64,000 nt of DNA from Neckera pumila (lineage: Eukaryota; Streptophyta; Bryopsida; Hypnales; Neckeraceae). Shown here piece by piece: positions 23,479 to 35,812 of this stretch; the stretch's first letter is position 1; each line of letters opens with the position of its first letter. The position numbers were made by a program, and so were the translations under genes. The notes beneath the pieces are model-generated. The model did no database searches. It was given only the letters and a program-made list of their open reading frames with translations, and had not been told where the DNA came from. The stretch lies in assembly GCA_963969595.1 (NCBI GenBank), contig OZ018412.1, positions 560,501-624,500 on the forward strand, in the 5' to 3' direction.

Positions 23479-26400
23479 AAACCAAGAATGATTCCCCCTC
23501 CCGGTGGGAATTAATCCTAGACCAAGAATGATTTCCCACCAGGGTGGGAATTAAACCAAGAGGTATTAAATTAAATACTCGTCAGTGCAAGGTGAGATGT
23601 AAGCTTGTGTGCAATATTTGGAAATTTCCTAGAAGTTGCCCAAAAAGTTCCTTAATTTTCTAAATTGCGGAAATGACTCCACGGAAAGTCAACCGTGTTT
23701 TTACACATTGGGGAATTTCTAGAAAATCCCAAAGTGGCGGTAAAATCCCACTAAAAATTAGGGTAGAATGTTTAGTGCTAATAAAGTGCCCGACCAAATC
23801 CCATTACATTCCGACCCCGACAAGTACCAAAATCGACGGCCTTAACGGATTCAAAAACATTTGATGAGTTGACCGGCGCACCAAGAGCTCACAATGTCCA
23901 ATTGGAATCAACTCAGACTCTTTTCTTACTATCTTGAACCTTACCAACAACCTAGGCCAGTTAAAACTTGAAAAGAAAATTATCTCCAATAATTGAATTT
24001 TTTACCCTTTTATTGATACGCTAAATGTTGGTTTTGACTTGTGAAATGGCCAAAAAATAGGGGCTAGGGGTTAATTTGGGTCTTTTGAAGACAATGGCGC
24101 AATTGGTTTAGTGTTTGGATCATTTTTTCAAAAGTTAGAACGATCACAGCAGTAGTGTAGAATTTCAAATTAGGTTAGTTTTTATTTACTTAGGAGTAGA
24201 AGTAGGTAATTGGAGGAAAGTTGGGGGCCTTGAATGAGTATAAAAGGCCCTCTCCTCCCCTCTCTTTGCACCCCTTTTTATTTTCGTAAAGCTTTGGCCA
24301 AAACGCAGCCACGTTGTTGAAATTTGTGGTTTTCCGCCAAACACTTGTTTTATTGCATTTAAAGCTTTGCTCCTTGATTTTGCTCAACTTTCTTTTGTGT
24401 TTTGAGCCTCTTTCAAAGGACATTGGGGTCCCTTTGAAACGCTTGCTTGCTTAAACATGCTTTAACTCAAAATTACTTATGTTGTATGTTTTTGTTGATG
24501 TTTAAACATTGTAGATTCCAACCCCTACAAACCGAGCTCCCTGCACGGGATATCTTGATGTTATGTCATACAGTATCCCCTTAGAGCCTTGACGTTTGAA
24601 AACGTTGTTTTTAGGACTGTCATTATTATTTTGGAGAAGTTTGGGTTGGAACCAAGCTCTTGCATTCAAGTTTTAACCATTCCCTTGTCAAATTGTCCAG
24701 AATTTGAGGTTAATCCCTCTAATACGACAAAGCTATCACCATAGATCTAGTTTTTGTTAAATTAATAAATTTCCCTTGTTGAATTTGCCCAAAATTTGAA
24801 GGTAACCCCTCTAATGCGGCGAAGCTATCGCCCTAGTCATAATTTCTAGTTGATTTTTTATTTAAGGGGTTCCCAAAAGGAAATCCAAAGTGGTGAGCAA
24901 CAGCTAGATTTAATTAAAAGAACCAAATTCAAGGTTCAGCCAAGGACTAGAGCTCCAATCATAGAGGTGAACGAGTGAGCCAACGCCAGAAGGGATGGCC
25001 AGACAGGAGTTCAGGTCGTTGGACAGGTGGTAGGTCAGTTAGAAAGGCAAGTTGCTGGACGAGCAAGATTGCTTGACTGGCTATTCCATGTAGGAAGTCA
25101 TACCACATGCTGCATCAGGTTTTGTAAAAGAAAATTGAGTTTGAATTGCCTAATTGGTAGTCCTTGGGGGTTAATTTAACTTTGATTCTATTTTATTTTA
25201 ACTTTTGCCAAGGATTAGAAATTCCACTAAATGTATTAGGGCAAATCCATGGCTAGCGTGGCCACTAGGGCACCAAGGAGGTCAATGGCTTTGCTCTTGA
25301 GGAGCCCGGCGTAGCCTGGCTGGCTAGCCTTCCACAACAGACACGCCAAGAAGCCACGCCAAGTGGTTTTGAGGGGAGGGAAGTGAAGCCGTTTTGTTGC
25401 CTAAATAAAGAATTAATTTTTCGTTCATTTCTATATCTCAAATATTGGAATTATCTAGTTTGATTGGCCTGGTTGTAGGTCAACTTGGCTCATAACCTCA
25501 GAATTGAGGTCAAAATCTACTTCAAAATGCATGCAGACTTGTTGGCACGGCACACTAAACACTCCGTGTTTGCCAGTGCCATATCTAAATTCTGACTTGC
25601 CTGGGCTTTTTTTTTGCCTCTGGCGTTCCTGCCGTGGGGCGACTAATGTGAGTAGCCTCGCCCATTTCTCGGGTTTGCCCCATGTGGCATGCAGCTTTGG
25701 GGATGCTCTTATAGCTCAAAATTTTCCAGTTAGAAGTAATCTGCATCAATAAGAGTCTAATTTACGTGATAAATTCAGAGTGAGGAGTTTAATCCACCAG
25801 GCAAGGGTCAATCCAGTTGTGATTTCTCAACTCCAAGTCAACTAATCCTCAAAATCAAACAAACCAATATACATAGGAGATTCAAATAAGATAAAACAAA
25901 TCAAGACAAAGGTCTAATCCACAAAAACTTTGAAATTCCAAAGTCAACTGGTTGGTGGTTTTATACCTGTTGTAAACTTGAAGCTTCCCATGTGGTTCAT
26001 GCTAGTTCTCTCCCAGGCTCTTGAAGCCATTTGTATTGGACTCACTTAGTTCCAAATCTCATATTCTATTTGAAATCCAAAGCTCTAAACACATCCAGTG
26101 ATCTCAACACAATTTGCAACAAGAAGAATGAAGTTAGATGTTTGGTATTAGGAAGTTTAGAGCCATAAGGGAGTTCCAAAGTGAAGTTGGACCACTCAAT
26201 TGGAATATTTAATTTGTAGTTCGAGGATAGACTTTGATGTAGGATAAGAAGAAAAGACAAAACAAGGAAATAATTGACTTTAGGAGATTCTAGAAGTTAG
26301 TTATTAATTAGAAGAAGAAAAGACAAACTTTGTTTCAAGACTTTGTTTGGTTCCAATAGAATTAGCCAAGAATTTAGCTTTAGCTTTGATTGGATTTCAT

Positions 26401-26742
26401 TCCTACAAAATATCTCCCAAACATTGGGGTTTAAGGTGATTAGATTTGACTTCTACAAAATATCTTCAAAAGAAAAGAAAACACTTGAAAGAAAAAATAG
26501 ACAAAAGAGAAGAAAGTATTCGGAAGAAAAGTTTGAGATTTCTAAAAAACCCATTAAAGAAGTTATAAAAGTTCAACGCCAAAACATCAAACATTAAACA
26601 TGGAGTTGTAGCATGCGGTCGACTAGTGGGTGGCGCTATACAACGAGGGCATCAACAATATTCAGGTCAGTAACTGATTATTTTGACTAAGAATTCTTGC
26701 ATTTATTTCCAATTTAGTAGATTAGACATTAAACTTTTGACT
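23479..26742. other. Gene-free DNA with small direct repeats
   Basis: Two short duplications are visible. 'ACCAAGAATGATT.CCC' with 'GGTGGGAATTAA' occurs at about 23481 and 23521. A block 'AATTTGA.GGTAA.CCCTCTAAT' with 'AAGCTATC.CC' occurs at about 24700 and 24790. The frames at 23673-23864, 25504-25752 and 26343-26597 have no motif. No retrotransposon domain was found, although the texture would fit an old retroelement. Confidence 0.4.
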
Positions 26743-26746
26743 TTAA

Positions 26747-27625
26747 TCCCTAAAGGACCAAGGCCTTTTTCTGCCAAAAAACTCTCAAAACTGTCATTTC
26801 TAGATCAAAGAGTAAAAAAATTTGAAAATTGTTTTTTTTCACATCCAACCATAGGATCTTACACCTAATTAGTATGACAATGTGTGAAAAAAAAATTCAG
26901 AATTTTCGACCGCACAAATTGCAAGATATTTGTATTTGAAGTGAAAAAAACAACATTTTCAGCACATTGCGGGACTAGATTTTTTGACTTTGAGCATTTT
27001 TAACTTAAATTTTTTGCACTATAGAGTTTTGAGCTTTCAATATTTATATTGGAGAATTGAGTTGAGAGTCTAGGAAAAAAAATTCAAAAAAACTTAATTT
27101 TCATTCTTAAAAAAATTGTTAAGTAGAAGATAGTACAAAATAGAAGGAAAATCTAAAATATTAATAACTTTTAGATGGAATTAAAATGCACTAATCCCAA
27201 TGGCGAGATCATTCTAGCAAGAAAACTAAACCATGCAGAACTTTTCTTTTTGAAAAATTGCAAAAAATTGCTTTCCAAAATGAATCCTACAAGTTATTTT
27301 TTTCAAAAAGATGCTCTAATTGCCTGAAAAATAAGATTGTCCAAAACTTTCTCATTAAAAATCCAAATGAAATGAATCAAAGCTTTGTAAATAGGCAAAA
27401 ATATAACCTATAAGGAAAAAAAATTTAAAAATTAAATTTTTTGCAAAATTTTTTTGTTGCCCCTTCTCCCTTTATTTTGAGCTTATTTGGGAATAACTTT
27501 TGTTCTCAGGCACCAATTGAAAAAAAAAATTATATTCCCACAAAGCTTATTAGTTCTTCTTTCTTCTAAAAAAGTTTCAAAAAATCACAACAAAAATTAT
27601 GCCCAATAAAATGGTCCTTTAGGGG
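26747..27625 (+). mobile_element. TTAA-type element, subfamily A (879 bp)
   Basis: TTAA at 26743-26746 precedes TCCCTAAAGGACCAAGG. The right end is GGTCCTTTAGGGG followed by TTAC (27626-27629), a one-base change from TTAA. It aligns by eye with 31622-32547 and, inverted, with 795-1519. It is uninterrupted and so shows what the broken copy at 795 looked like before the nested insertion. Non-coding. Confidence 0.78.
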
Positions 27626-29065
27626 TTACGGTAGAATTGGAATTACTATAGGAAATTAGGAAAAATCCAAATAGGAAATTTACAAAAGACTTAAAAAATT
27701 TACCATAGCAGTTAAAAAGGATTTTACCACAACAATTAAATAAGGTTACTAAAATTTATCCCTAAAAGAAAAGTAGCAATAAATGTGGCAAAAGCAAGAA
27801 GTTACCAAGAAGAATCTTTTAGGAACTTTAGAATATAAGGTAAACGTAAAGATAATTTAGAACTTTAGGATAAAAACTGATTACGCAAGAATTTTGATGA
27901 ACCGGACAATGGTCAAAATTCATCTGTAAATAATATTTACCCAGGAAGTCGAAAGTAAGAATTTTTTGCCTTCTCGCATTATTGCGGCAGCTGTAAGGTT
28001 GCTATTTTGGGCTCCTAAGGTACCAACCACTAGAGTAGGTGTACATGGTTGGTCTGTCAAGTTGTGCATGAATGAACTTTGGGTTTGGATGAATGTGTGG
28101 ATGTTATTTGACAGCCAGGGATGGATGAAGTATTATGGATGGAGAAAAAAAGTAAATTGAATTCACATGTAATGCGCTGGTGCGACTCAGAGACAGACAC
28201 AGACAGAGACCGACTAGCATACAAAGAGTGTTTGGGGGGGTGATTTTAAAGCTGCAGCTAAGGAGGCACCGACTACATTAGTTTATAAGGAGTCAAATTT
28301 CCTGACTCCTCTTTTTTTGTGGAGCCATTTTACATAGTCTATTTTTTTTAATAAGAATTGGAAACAAATGAACAGTTGACTCATTCCATTGTATGAATTG
28401 ATTAAAGCATGCTAAATTACATGGGCAACTCTCAAATGTATTCACCCACAGACAACAACCATCACTACAAATTTACAAACCTGGCAAACTGAGCCCTGAC
28501 TGATGAGCAGTCAGTGAGTCAGTGAGTCAGGACCTGCATTTATTTGGTCAAAATCATGAAAGAATTGTGATATAATGGAGTTGGGGATGTTTATAAGATT
28601 CAAATTCTAAAATTTATAGTTACTTTTACTTTTATCACTTTAATTTGTCCATTTTATTTATTTAACTATTGAAATGTTTTTTCATTCTTAGATTGTTTCT
28701 TCTTTTTCTTAAAATTAATTTACTTTTTGATAGTTGAACTCTACTTTTGAAATTCTTTTACTTTAAAAATAAAATGAAATTTTACTTTTGAAATTCTTTT
28801 ACTTTGAAATTTACTTTAAAGTAAAAAATAGGAGGACTATAAAAGACACCTCTTAGATTTTCTATTGAGTATTACTAAGCATCATACACATTGTATGCAT
28901 TATATAATCGTATGGTTTTGGGTTTATTATTGAGTATTTCAAAGTATTTTATAGATTGTATGCATAAACTCTAATCGTTTGCTTTTCAATAAGGTGTATC
29001 AAAGAATTATCTAATAGATCAATTTAATAGGTATTGAAAAGATCATCCAAGCAAACTTATCAAGA
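27626..29065. other. Gene-free DNA upstream of the chromodomain ORF
   Basis: AT-rich, with short tandem motifs: GACAGACACAGACAGAGACC near 28194-28213, and GTCAGTGAGTCAGTGAGTCAG near 28511. A phrase ACTTTTGAAATTCTTTTACTTT is duplicated at about 28743 and 28785. A frame at 27966-28160 (+) is not recognised. The last few hundred bases may hold the promoter of the next ORF. Confidence 0.4.
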
Positions 29066-29386
29066 ATGGCACAAGAGTTGTGGGTTGCGCCACATCCAAA
29101 GTCAAATGAAAAAACTCCAAATGGATTTAACATTCATGACGTTTATGATCGAGAAAACAATGAATGGGAAGTGGAACGTATATTAAATGTAAGAAAATAT
29201 GTTGTTGACAAAGATACCAACAAATTGGAAACTCAATATCTTGTGCTATGGAAGGGATATTCACTTGACTACACTTCATGGGAACCGGAAGAACACCTTA
29301 CCAATTGCCAAGATAAAGTTAGAAAATTTTGGAAGTCACATGCATTTTTTCAAGAAGTTGTTAAAGAGTTTGTTAGACAAGAATGA
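29066..29386 (+). CDS. Small single-exon chromodomain protein
   Basis: The 106-residue frame contains a complete chromodomain at about 33-90: EWEVERILNVR, then TQYLVLWKGYS, then TSWEPEEHL and a C-terminal helix. The aromatic methyl-lysine cage appears present as W34, W62 and Y65, so binding to a methylated histone tail is plausible. The N-terminal 32 residues are unstructured. Chromodomains of this compact form sit at the C-terminus of chromovirus (Ty3/gypsy) integrases, but I find no integrase, reverse transcriptase or LTR nearby. It may be a domesticated or retro-copied fragment, or a 3' remnant that by chance keeps an ATG. Nothing in it is broken. A 24-bp phrase beginning CATTCAAATGTTG is repeated after it at about 29409 and 29637. 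Confidence 0.62.
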   Translation: MAQELWVAPHPKSNEKTPNGFNIHDVYDRENNEWEVERILNVRKYVVDKDTNKLETQYLVLWKGYSLDYTSWEPEEHLTNCQDKVRKFWKSHAFFQEVVKEFVRQE

Positions 29387-30103
29387 CAATTTTGTGATTT
29401 TACATTGGTCATTCAAATGTTGATGTAGATTACAACAAATACTTATATATAAATGTCAAGTTCTTTAATTTGGTAATATTCCATTACTTTGACGGAAGAC
29501 CCATGGTTTGAACCCAAAGTCTATACATGTCCTAGTTTGTGTCCTTAAATTAGATTTTTTTTTAAAGATATGTGTGACAATTTTAGGCACATGAAACACT
29601 GCCAATTCAACAACAAAATTGATGTTCATTTAGATCATTCAAATGTTGTTGTGGATTACAGTTCATAATCCACAAATGTAAAATAATAGAAATCATACAT
29701 GGTAATTTAAAGATAGTCTACAACTGTCCATTTTTCCTTTCTGATGCTTAGTATGTGTTGCATCAAGCACAGTCTCAGGTACCAGTAAGTACCACTTACC
29801 ATTTACAAAAGCTGTATGCATTAATTTCACACTTCTCACATGCCCACCACAGTGTGTCCCAATCATGTCTTTAAATACTAAATTACCCACTAACTTACCC
29901 AATCACATAATTTTACTTTCATTAATTTACTTCAAACCTCATAAGTTAATTCACATCATAAACTGTCATGCTATAAAATGAAAGTGCCACCCATCAAATC
30001 CTCACTCACCCAGCTCATCTTACAGTCAATGAGTTTGTCATTAAAATATTAAATGAAATGAGCCTGTGGACGATGACTGGATACAGTCCAAATATTAAGT
30101 TAA
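29387..30103. other. Gene-free DNA downstream of the chromodomain ORF
   Basis: Includes the direct repeat CATTCAAATGTTG(A/T)TGT at about 29409 and 29637. A 69-codon minus frame at 29693-29902 has no known domain. Nothing else supported. Confidence 0.4.
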
Positions 30104-30830
30104 CCCTTAAAGGACAGACCCATGACCACTGATTTCAAGTCTCACTGCCTATCACTCAGTTTTCTATCATTTTGCAATTAGATATGAATGAAAATTTTTA
30201 TATTTATTTTTTAGAGATGGAACAACATATCTTCTATACTTCATAAATTTTTTAGATTTTTTTAGGAAATATTATTTTTTTTGAGAATTTTTGAAGAAAA
30301 ATTGAAGAAAATCCCTATCAAATAGAAAAATATTTCAAAAAATCTGAAAATTTCAACATGTGTGTATATTACAGTGACAAACATCAGAGTGTAAATTTAA
30401 TTTCCGTATTATTCTATAATTAGAAAATAAGTGACATTGAAAAAGCATTCAGAGTTCAAATTGCAATAAAATATTCAATATGAGGAACTAAAAAAAATTC
30501 AAATTGGAGTAGAAACTAGAGTAGATGACCTTCATTTTGTTAGTTTGGCTCAAACTCAAAAAATATCATTTTTGTGAAGAAATTTTAGATTTAGAGCAAC
30601 TTCCCAAAATACACTAAAATTAGCATATTTTGTGATCCATTTTTTTTGCTAGCTACTCATTCACTTGAAGACAAACACTAAGAAGACTAAAAACTCAATT
30701 AAAGATTCTTCATAACCCACCATGAAAGGTCAACAAAAAGAAAGTGGATGAAAAAATGCTTCTTAAATCTCTGTAGATCACAAAGACAGTCATCCCAATG
30801 CCACAAAATGGCGTTGGCGTCGCTTCTGGG
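30104..30830. mobile_element. TTAA-type element (727 bp), divergent subfamily
   Basis: Bounded by TTAA at 30100-30103 and 30831-30834. Left end CCCTTAAAGGACAGACC; right end read inward CCCAGAAGCGACGCC. The terminal match is limited to CCC plus scattered bases, so the call rests mostly on the TTAA pair and the family-like left end. AT-rich, non-coding. Confidence 0.5.
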
Positions 30831-30994
30831 TTAAGGAAGTCAGTTCAGGCACTGACTCTGGTCACTGAAAATTCCATGCTTGGCATGTGAAGGCCTCACT
30901 GAAGGGAATGGAACTTGATCTTTACTGTAGAAAATCCTGTCCTTGATTTTGCTTCACCCACTAAGTTATGAGTCCAACCATTTGCGGATATCTA

Positions 30995-31265
30995 CACTAA
31001 AAATGATATTTAGTGTTGGCAACACTAATTATGAACCTTGACACTAAATATCATAAGTAAGTAACACTAAATCTAATTTCTAACACTAAATATGCTCTAT
31101 GGTAAATCTGAAATCTGAAAAGGTTTACATTTAGTATTAAAACATGTTAAAAAAATGAACTTGCAAAGGAAAAGATTGAAGACAAGTAAAATTGAAGACA
31201 AGTAAAATGGCTGGTAGGGGGGTAAAACACTAAATGTCATACTACACTAAATATCATTTTTAGTG
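30995..31265 (+). mobile_element. MITE with long terminal inverted repeats (271 bp)
   Basis: Both ends read CACTAAAAATGATATTTAGTGT when read inward, within small differences, and are flanked by TA on each side. The interior repeats ACACTAAAT several times in both orientations. A second copy in the opposite orientation lies at 61009-61262. Although the ends begin with CACTA, the flanking duplication is TA rather than a triplet. Confidence 0.82.
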
Positions 31266-31621
31266 TAGTGAACAACAACCTGGAACATGGACGCAAGGAC
31301 ATTAGCAAATGAAGCCATCAACACTTGTTGGACACAGGATACAGTGTACACTTCAGGCTTCCATACTAACTGTCAAGTATATGTGTATGTTTATACTACA
31401 GTAGCAACTTCAAATGGCAAATGAATTGTTGCGCTTGTGTTGAGGAAGACAAGGTTCATGTCAAGGAAGGACACTCATTCATCACATTTTAGTATTTCAT
31501 TGTGAACTTTGGATGAAATAATTGGATGATATTTCTATAGGATGAAAATATGACAAATTATGTGACAAGAGTCGCAACAAGGTTTGTGACAATACACACT
31601 TAATACAATAGACATTGTTAA

Positions 31622-32547
31622 TCCCTAAAGTCCCAAAGCCATTTTTCTGTCAAAAACCATTCAAAACTGCCATTATAGCTGTGTTCACCCAAGAACACAA
31701 AAAAAAAAAACATTTTTTTAGAATCTAACCGTAGGATCTTGTACTTCACATGTCAAAGATCATGTGGTAAAAATTTCATGAAGTTTGACCGTATAGATTG
31801 GAAGATATTAGCATTCAAAGTTGAAAAAGAAAGTTTTTTTGAACACTGACCTGCAATTTCAGCTAACTTTGCCACCGCCATTTGTGGAAACTTTTTGCAC
31901 TATAGACTTTGAATTTAAATTTTTTTATGTTGAAGATGTAAGTTGAAATTCTACAAAAAAAAATTCAAAAAACACACACTTGGTTTTTGTTCTTTAAAAA
32001 ATTGTTAAGTAGAAATAGGTCCAAGATTGAAAAAAAAACTAAATCATTAATAGCTCTTATATGGGATTGAAATACAATAATCCCAATGGTGAGGTTGTTT
32101 TAGCAAGAAAACGCAACACTCTCAAAAAAAAATTATAAAAAATTGTGCAAATTGCAATTAGAAATGAATCCTACAAGTTATTTTTTCAAAAAGATGCTTA
32201 GATTGTTCGAAAACAAGATTGTCCATAACTTGCTCATTATTAGTTCAAATAAAATGAATCAAAGCTTCACATGTAGACAAAAATGTAAAGTTTCAAAGAA
32301 AAAAAAAAATTAAAATTTATTTTGACTTTTTGCAAAAAAAATTTTGATGCCTGCTCAGTTCATTTTGAGGCTTTTTGTGGTATAACTTTTGCTCCTGGAC
32401 AAATTGAAATAAAAATGATATTCCCACAAAGCTAATCAATTTTCCTATCTTATAGAAAAGTTTCAAAAAGTTTCACTAAAAATTGAGCCTGTAGATACCT
32501 GCTCGAAATTTGATTTGTCCCTTGAGGGGACAATGGGACGTTAGGAG
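31622..32547 (+). mobile_element. TTAA-type element, subfamily A (926 bp)
   Basis: TTAA at 31618-31621 precedes TCCCTAAAGTCCC. The right boundary is the shared TTAA at 32548-32551. The interior aligns with 26747-27625, for example AAAAATTGTTAAGTAGAA and AATCCCAATGG.GAG. Non-coding. It abuts the subfamily-B copy that follows. Confidence 0.75.
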
Positions 32548-32551
32548 TTAA

Positions 32552-33466
32552 TCCCTAAAGGACCAACATGCGTTTTTTGGCCGTATAGAAATTTTGGGCA
32601 GGTACGTATGGCTGGAGATTTTCATATTTTAGGCTGAAATTTAATAGAAGGTGGGAACAAGGAATATCTTCATGTGTACAAAATTTCATGACATTTTGAA
32701 ATACAAGTCAAAAGTTGTGACCTAATATGTTACTTTTTTTGGTAACTAGTCAATTTGGGTAGATTAGAAAAAATCGTTTTGGGGGGAATTTTAAAAAAAA
32801 AAATTGGTTCTCTGCATTTAATTATACTTGGAAAGCTTTGAATCATTCCATTTCAATCGATGAGTCAAAAGTTATGAGGGGTTTTAGTTTGCGAGCAATA
32901 ATGGATTCTCTACTCTAAAAAAAAATTTAAAGTTGTTTATTTTACTCAATTTTCAGTATTTTTGGAAAAAAAATAAGACCCTAGGATGTAGATTAATTAT
33001 TACAACATTACAACTGTTGGGATTAGCATTTTTTAATTCCATAATTAAATTCTTAACAATTTAATATTTTGAATCATTCTCTACTTCTTTTCTACTTACT
33101 ATTTTTTTCCTATATGTTGTTCAAATACAAATGATGTGAAATTTTTCAAGCATATAGGCATCTTGTTTAGGAAACTGAATTTTAAGAAGCACCACCTTTT
33201 TCAACATTTTTTCATTGAAAAGTGAGCTTGTGAAGTGCAGCTGCCTGATTTTTCGCAGGACTGAAAAAATGGTTTTGGAGACTTTGAATGCTTATATCTT
33301 ATGATCCACACGGTGGAATTTTCTAAAAATTTTACCACATGTTATCAAGACATTGTACTACAAGATCCTACGGTTACATGTGTCAAAAATTGTTCTTTTT
33401 CAAAAATTTGGTAGTTGTCATAGAAATGGCAGTTTGGGAGCGTTTTTAGTCATGGAACTTTAGGGG
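32552..33466 (+). mobile_element. TTAA-type element, subfamily B (915 bp)
   Basis: TTAA at 32548-32551 and 33467-33470; left end TCCCTAAAGGACC, right end GGAACTTTAGGGG. It is the reverse-oriented counterpart of 1524-2450. Its right third, inverted, resembles the left third of subfamily A (GTAGGATCTTGTA, then a run to AGATAT...GCATTCAAA), so the two subfamilies share sub-terminal sequence. Non-coding. Confidence 0.78.
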
Positions 33467-33470
33467 TTAA

Positions 33471-34880
33471 GTATGCAGTGTCACAACCCCTATTACATGA
33501 TCCGTCACATTTTCATCCCAAAACATATATCATTTAATTATTTCATCTAACACTCACGATGAAAATCGAATGTAGAACAAGAATTTTTGATCAAACGCCA
33601 CTATTCAAAATGAGTTATGATTGAACTCATGTACTATCAACTTCAATTGCCTGCAAAGTGACTGCAATGTTGTTCTTGCAGCTAGTATATATATTGATAC
33701 TCATTACTGTAGTGCTTATTATTATTGTTTAGTTATGCTAATCCACTTTCTAGAGAGAATATTAGTACCATTAGTTGAACATTGAGATTTTTTTCTTCCT
33801 TGCAGTCAAAGTCAACTAGCCCATTACTACTCATTCAGCATTTGGATAGGTGCTTATTCTTGTCTGTATTTTCCAAACAAAAAATTAATTGAGAAGATTC
33901 AAATACAAGTGGATTTGTGTTAATTTGATACAAATTGAAATGGATATGAATTTTCAAACTCATTTGGCAAAAAAATATAAAACGATCAATAGGTGGAGGT
34001 CATGACCATCTTAAAAAGGTTCTTGATTAGAGACACACGACCCTAATCCTGTTCAATGAGTAAGGTAAAGCAGCCCATTGTGGTCAGAATTAGAAGTCTG
34101 CCATCATCCCATCACCAAAATTTTTCAATTTTTTTCCCATGTGAAGACAAGTATGAGAGTTTGTGAAGGCAACTAAAATCATAATTTTTGGACAAAGTAT
34201 GAATTAACTATGAATTTCTCAAGTGTTCAGCCCAAAGAAGTTGGCAGACCACCCCAAAATCAACTGCAAGTGTATCCATAATGTTCACCTACCTCTTCTA
34301 AAGGAGACAATTTTTTTTTATATGTGGATGGCCATAAAAAATCACTTCCTACAATGACTTACACCAAAATTACTGCATGTTCCTAATAAGGTCACTAATT
34401 ACTCCATTGAAGTTAGGTGAGATATTGATTGTGGTCAGAAAAAACACAATGGGATCATCATGTGTCCCCTATGGGTCATTTGACCGCAATGGGCTGCTTT
34501 ACCTTATTTGAAAGCACAAGTTTAATTTTCTAACTCTTTTACTACCTAAACAACAACTTGCTCTGACAAGCATTAGTTCGCAACTAAGTCTACCTAAACC
34601 AACATTTAATGAACCACATCTTTATTAGCCTATTATTGTTTATAAATAAATATGAATTTGATATCATCCTCTTCTAATAGCATCCAGTTCTTTGCCCAAA
34701 GAAAATAAACTACACACTTTGTGGAAATGGGTGAGGTCTATTGAGCAAATGAGAGGGGCTAGTAGATGTTGGAATTAGGTGACTAGCAATAAGAGGTTGG
34801 TCTACCTTAAATGTTAAATGAATATTGAGACTTTCCATAAACAAGGTAGTTAGCCCATACTAAATCATAATCTCTAGACA
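33471..34880. other. Gene-free AT-rich DNA
   Basis: No gene or clear repeat. Phrases around 'AAGGTAAAGCAGCCCATTG' near 34062 and its inverse 'CAATGGGCTGCTTTACCTTA' near 34486 form an inverted pair about 420 bp apart, possibly the ends of an unidentified small element. Confidence 0.45.
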
Positions 34881-34884
34881 TTAA

Positions 34885-35808
34885 TCCCTAAAAGACCAAA
34901 GAGCCCACTTTGGGCTTTTTGAGAACTTGGGCAACTTCTATTGACTTTATAATTTGGAATTTTTGCATGAAGTTTTTAGAATGGATGCTATTCATCATAT
35001 TTTACATGTGAAGTTTTGTTCCATGTCATTCCAATAATTACTGTAAAAGTCACAAACCTTTTTTTATTTCAATGCGAAACCAGGCAATAAAAAATATATT
35101 CTAAGAAAATACTCGGTATTCACTATTTTTTTGAAACTTTAAAGATTGATACCTGATCAAAAACATTTGAACCATTCAATTTCAAATAATGAAGTAAAAT
35201 TTATGAGAATATTTATTTTGTAGGCAATGAAGGTAGAAAAAACATATTATGTCGTCTTTTGCTCTTAATTTTAAATGTTTTCAAATAAGATTAAAGAAAA
35301 AGGATTTAAATTGTTTATTAGAACATTCTTACAATTGTAAAAAAACACTATAATTAAATTTTCATGCAATTTTCAACTATGTGTAAAAGTTATTAGCATA
35401 TTAGTTTTTTCTTTCATTTATTACCGCCTTCTACTTCATAATTTTTTTAAAGATGAATAGAAAAGTTTTTTTGGTTAAATTTTCTTACATATGTTTCCAA
35501 TCCATTTTCCAGCATATTGGATAAAATGCACAAGTTATAGGACATACATGCTTTTTTCTCAAAATGTTGAAAGACAAAATGTTACGTGTTGGAAGGGCTA
35601 GAAAAGTCTATATTTTAAACTTTAGGCTCATTGAACTTACAATCGGTGGGCATATTCATTCTAAAACTTTGGGACAATGGACTTGAAACCAGATGATCCT
35701 ACAGTTGGATTTGTTAAAAAACAAATATCAATGAAGATTTTGACCTTGCTTTGGGGACAAGTATTTTTAAGCAATTTTGAATTTGTAAACATATTGGTCC
35801 TTTAGGGC
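34885..35808 (+). mobile_element. TTAA-type element (924 bp)
   Basis: Bounded by TTAA at 34881-34884 and 35809-35812. Left end TCCCTAAAAGACCAAAG, right end GGTCCTTTAGGGC. The two ends form a terminal inverted repeat of about 13 bp with two mismatches. The interior is AT-rich and differs from subfamilies A and B, though it keeps similar phrases such as TGATCCTACAGTTGGAT near the right end. Non-coding. Confidence 0.78.
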
Positions 35809-35812
35809 TTAA

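Noticed and set aside
24071..25165. Additional GGGG|TTAA sites as ends of TTAA-type elements
   Set aside because: The sites at 24067-24074 and about 25157-25165 lack the preceding CCTTTA family terminus and have no facing left end, so they are probably chance.
23479..26742. LTR retrotransposon remnant
   Set aside because: Texture and short direct repeats hinted at one, but no paired LTRs, primer-binding site, polypurine tract or polymerase/integrase motif could be identified.
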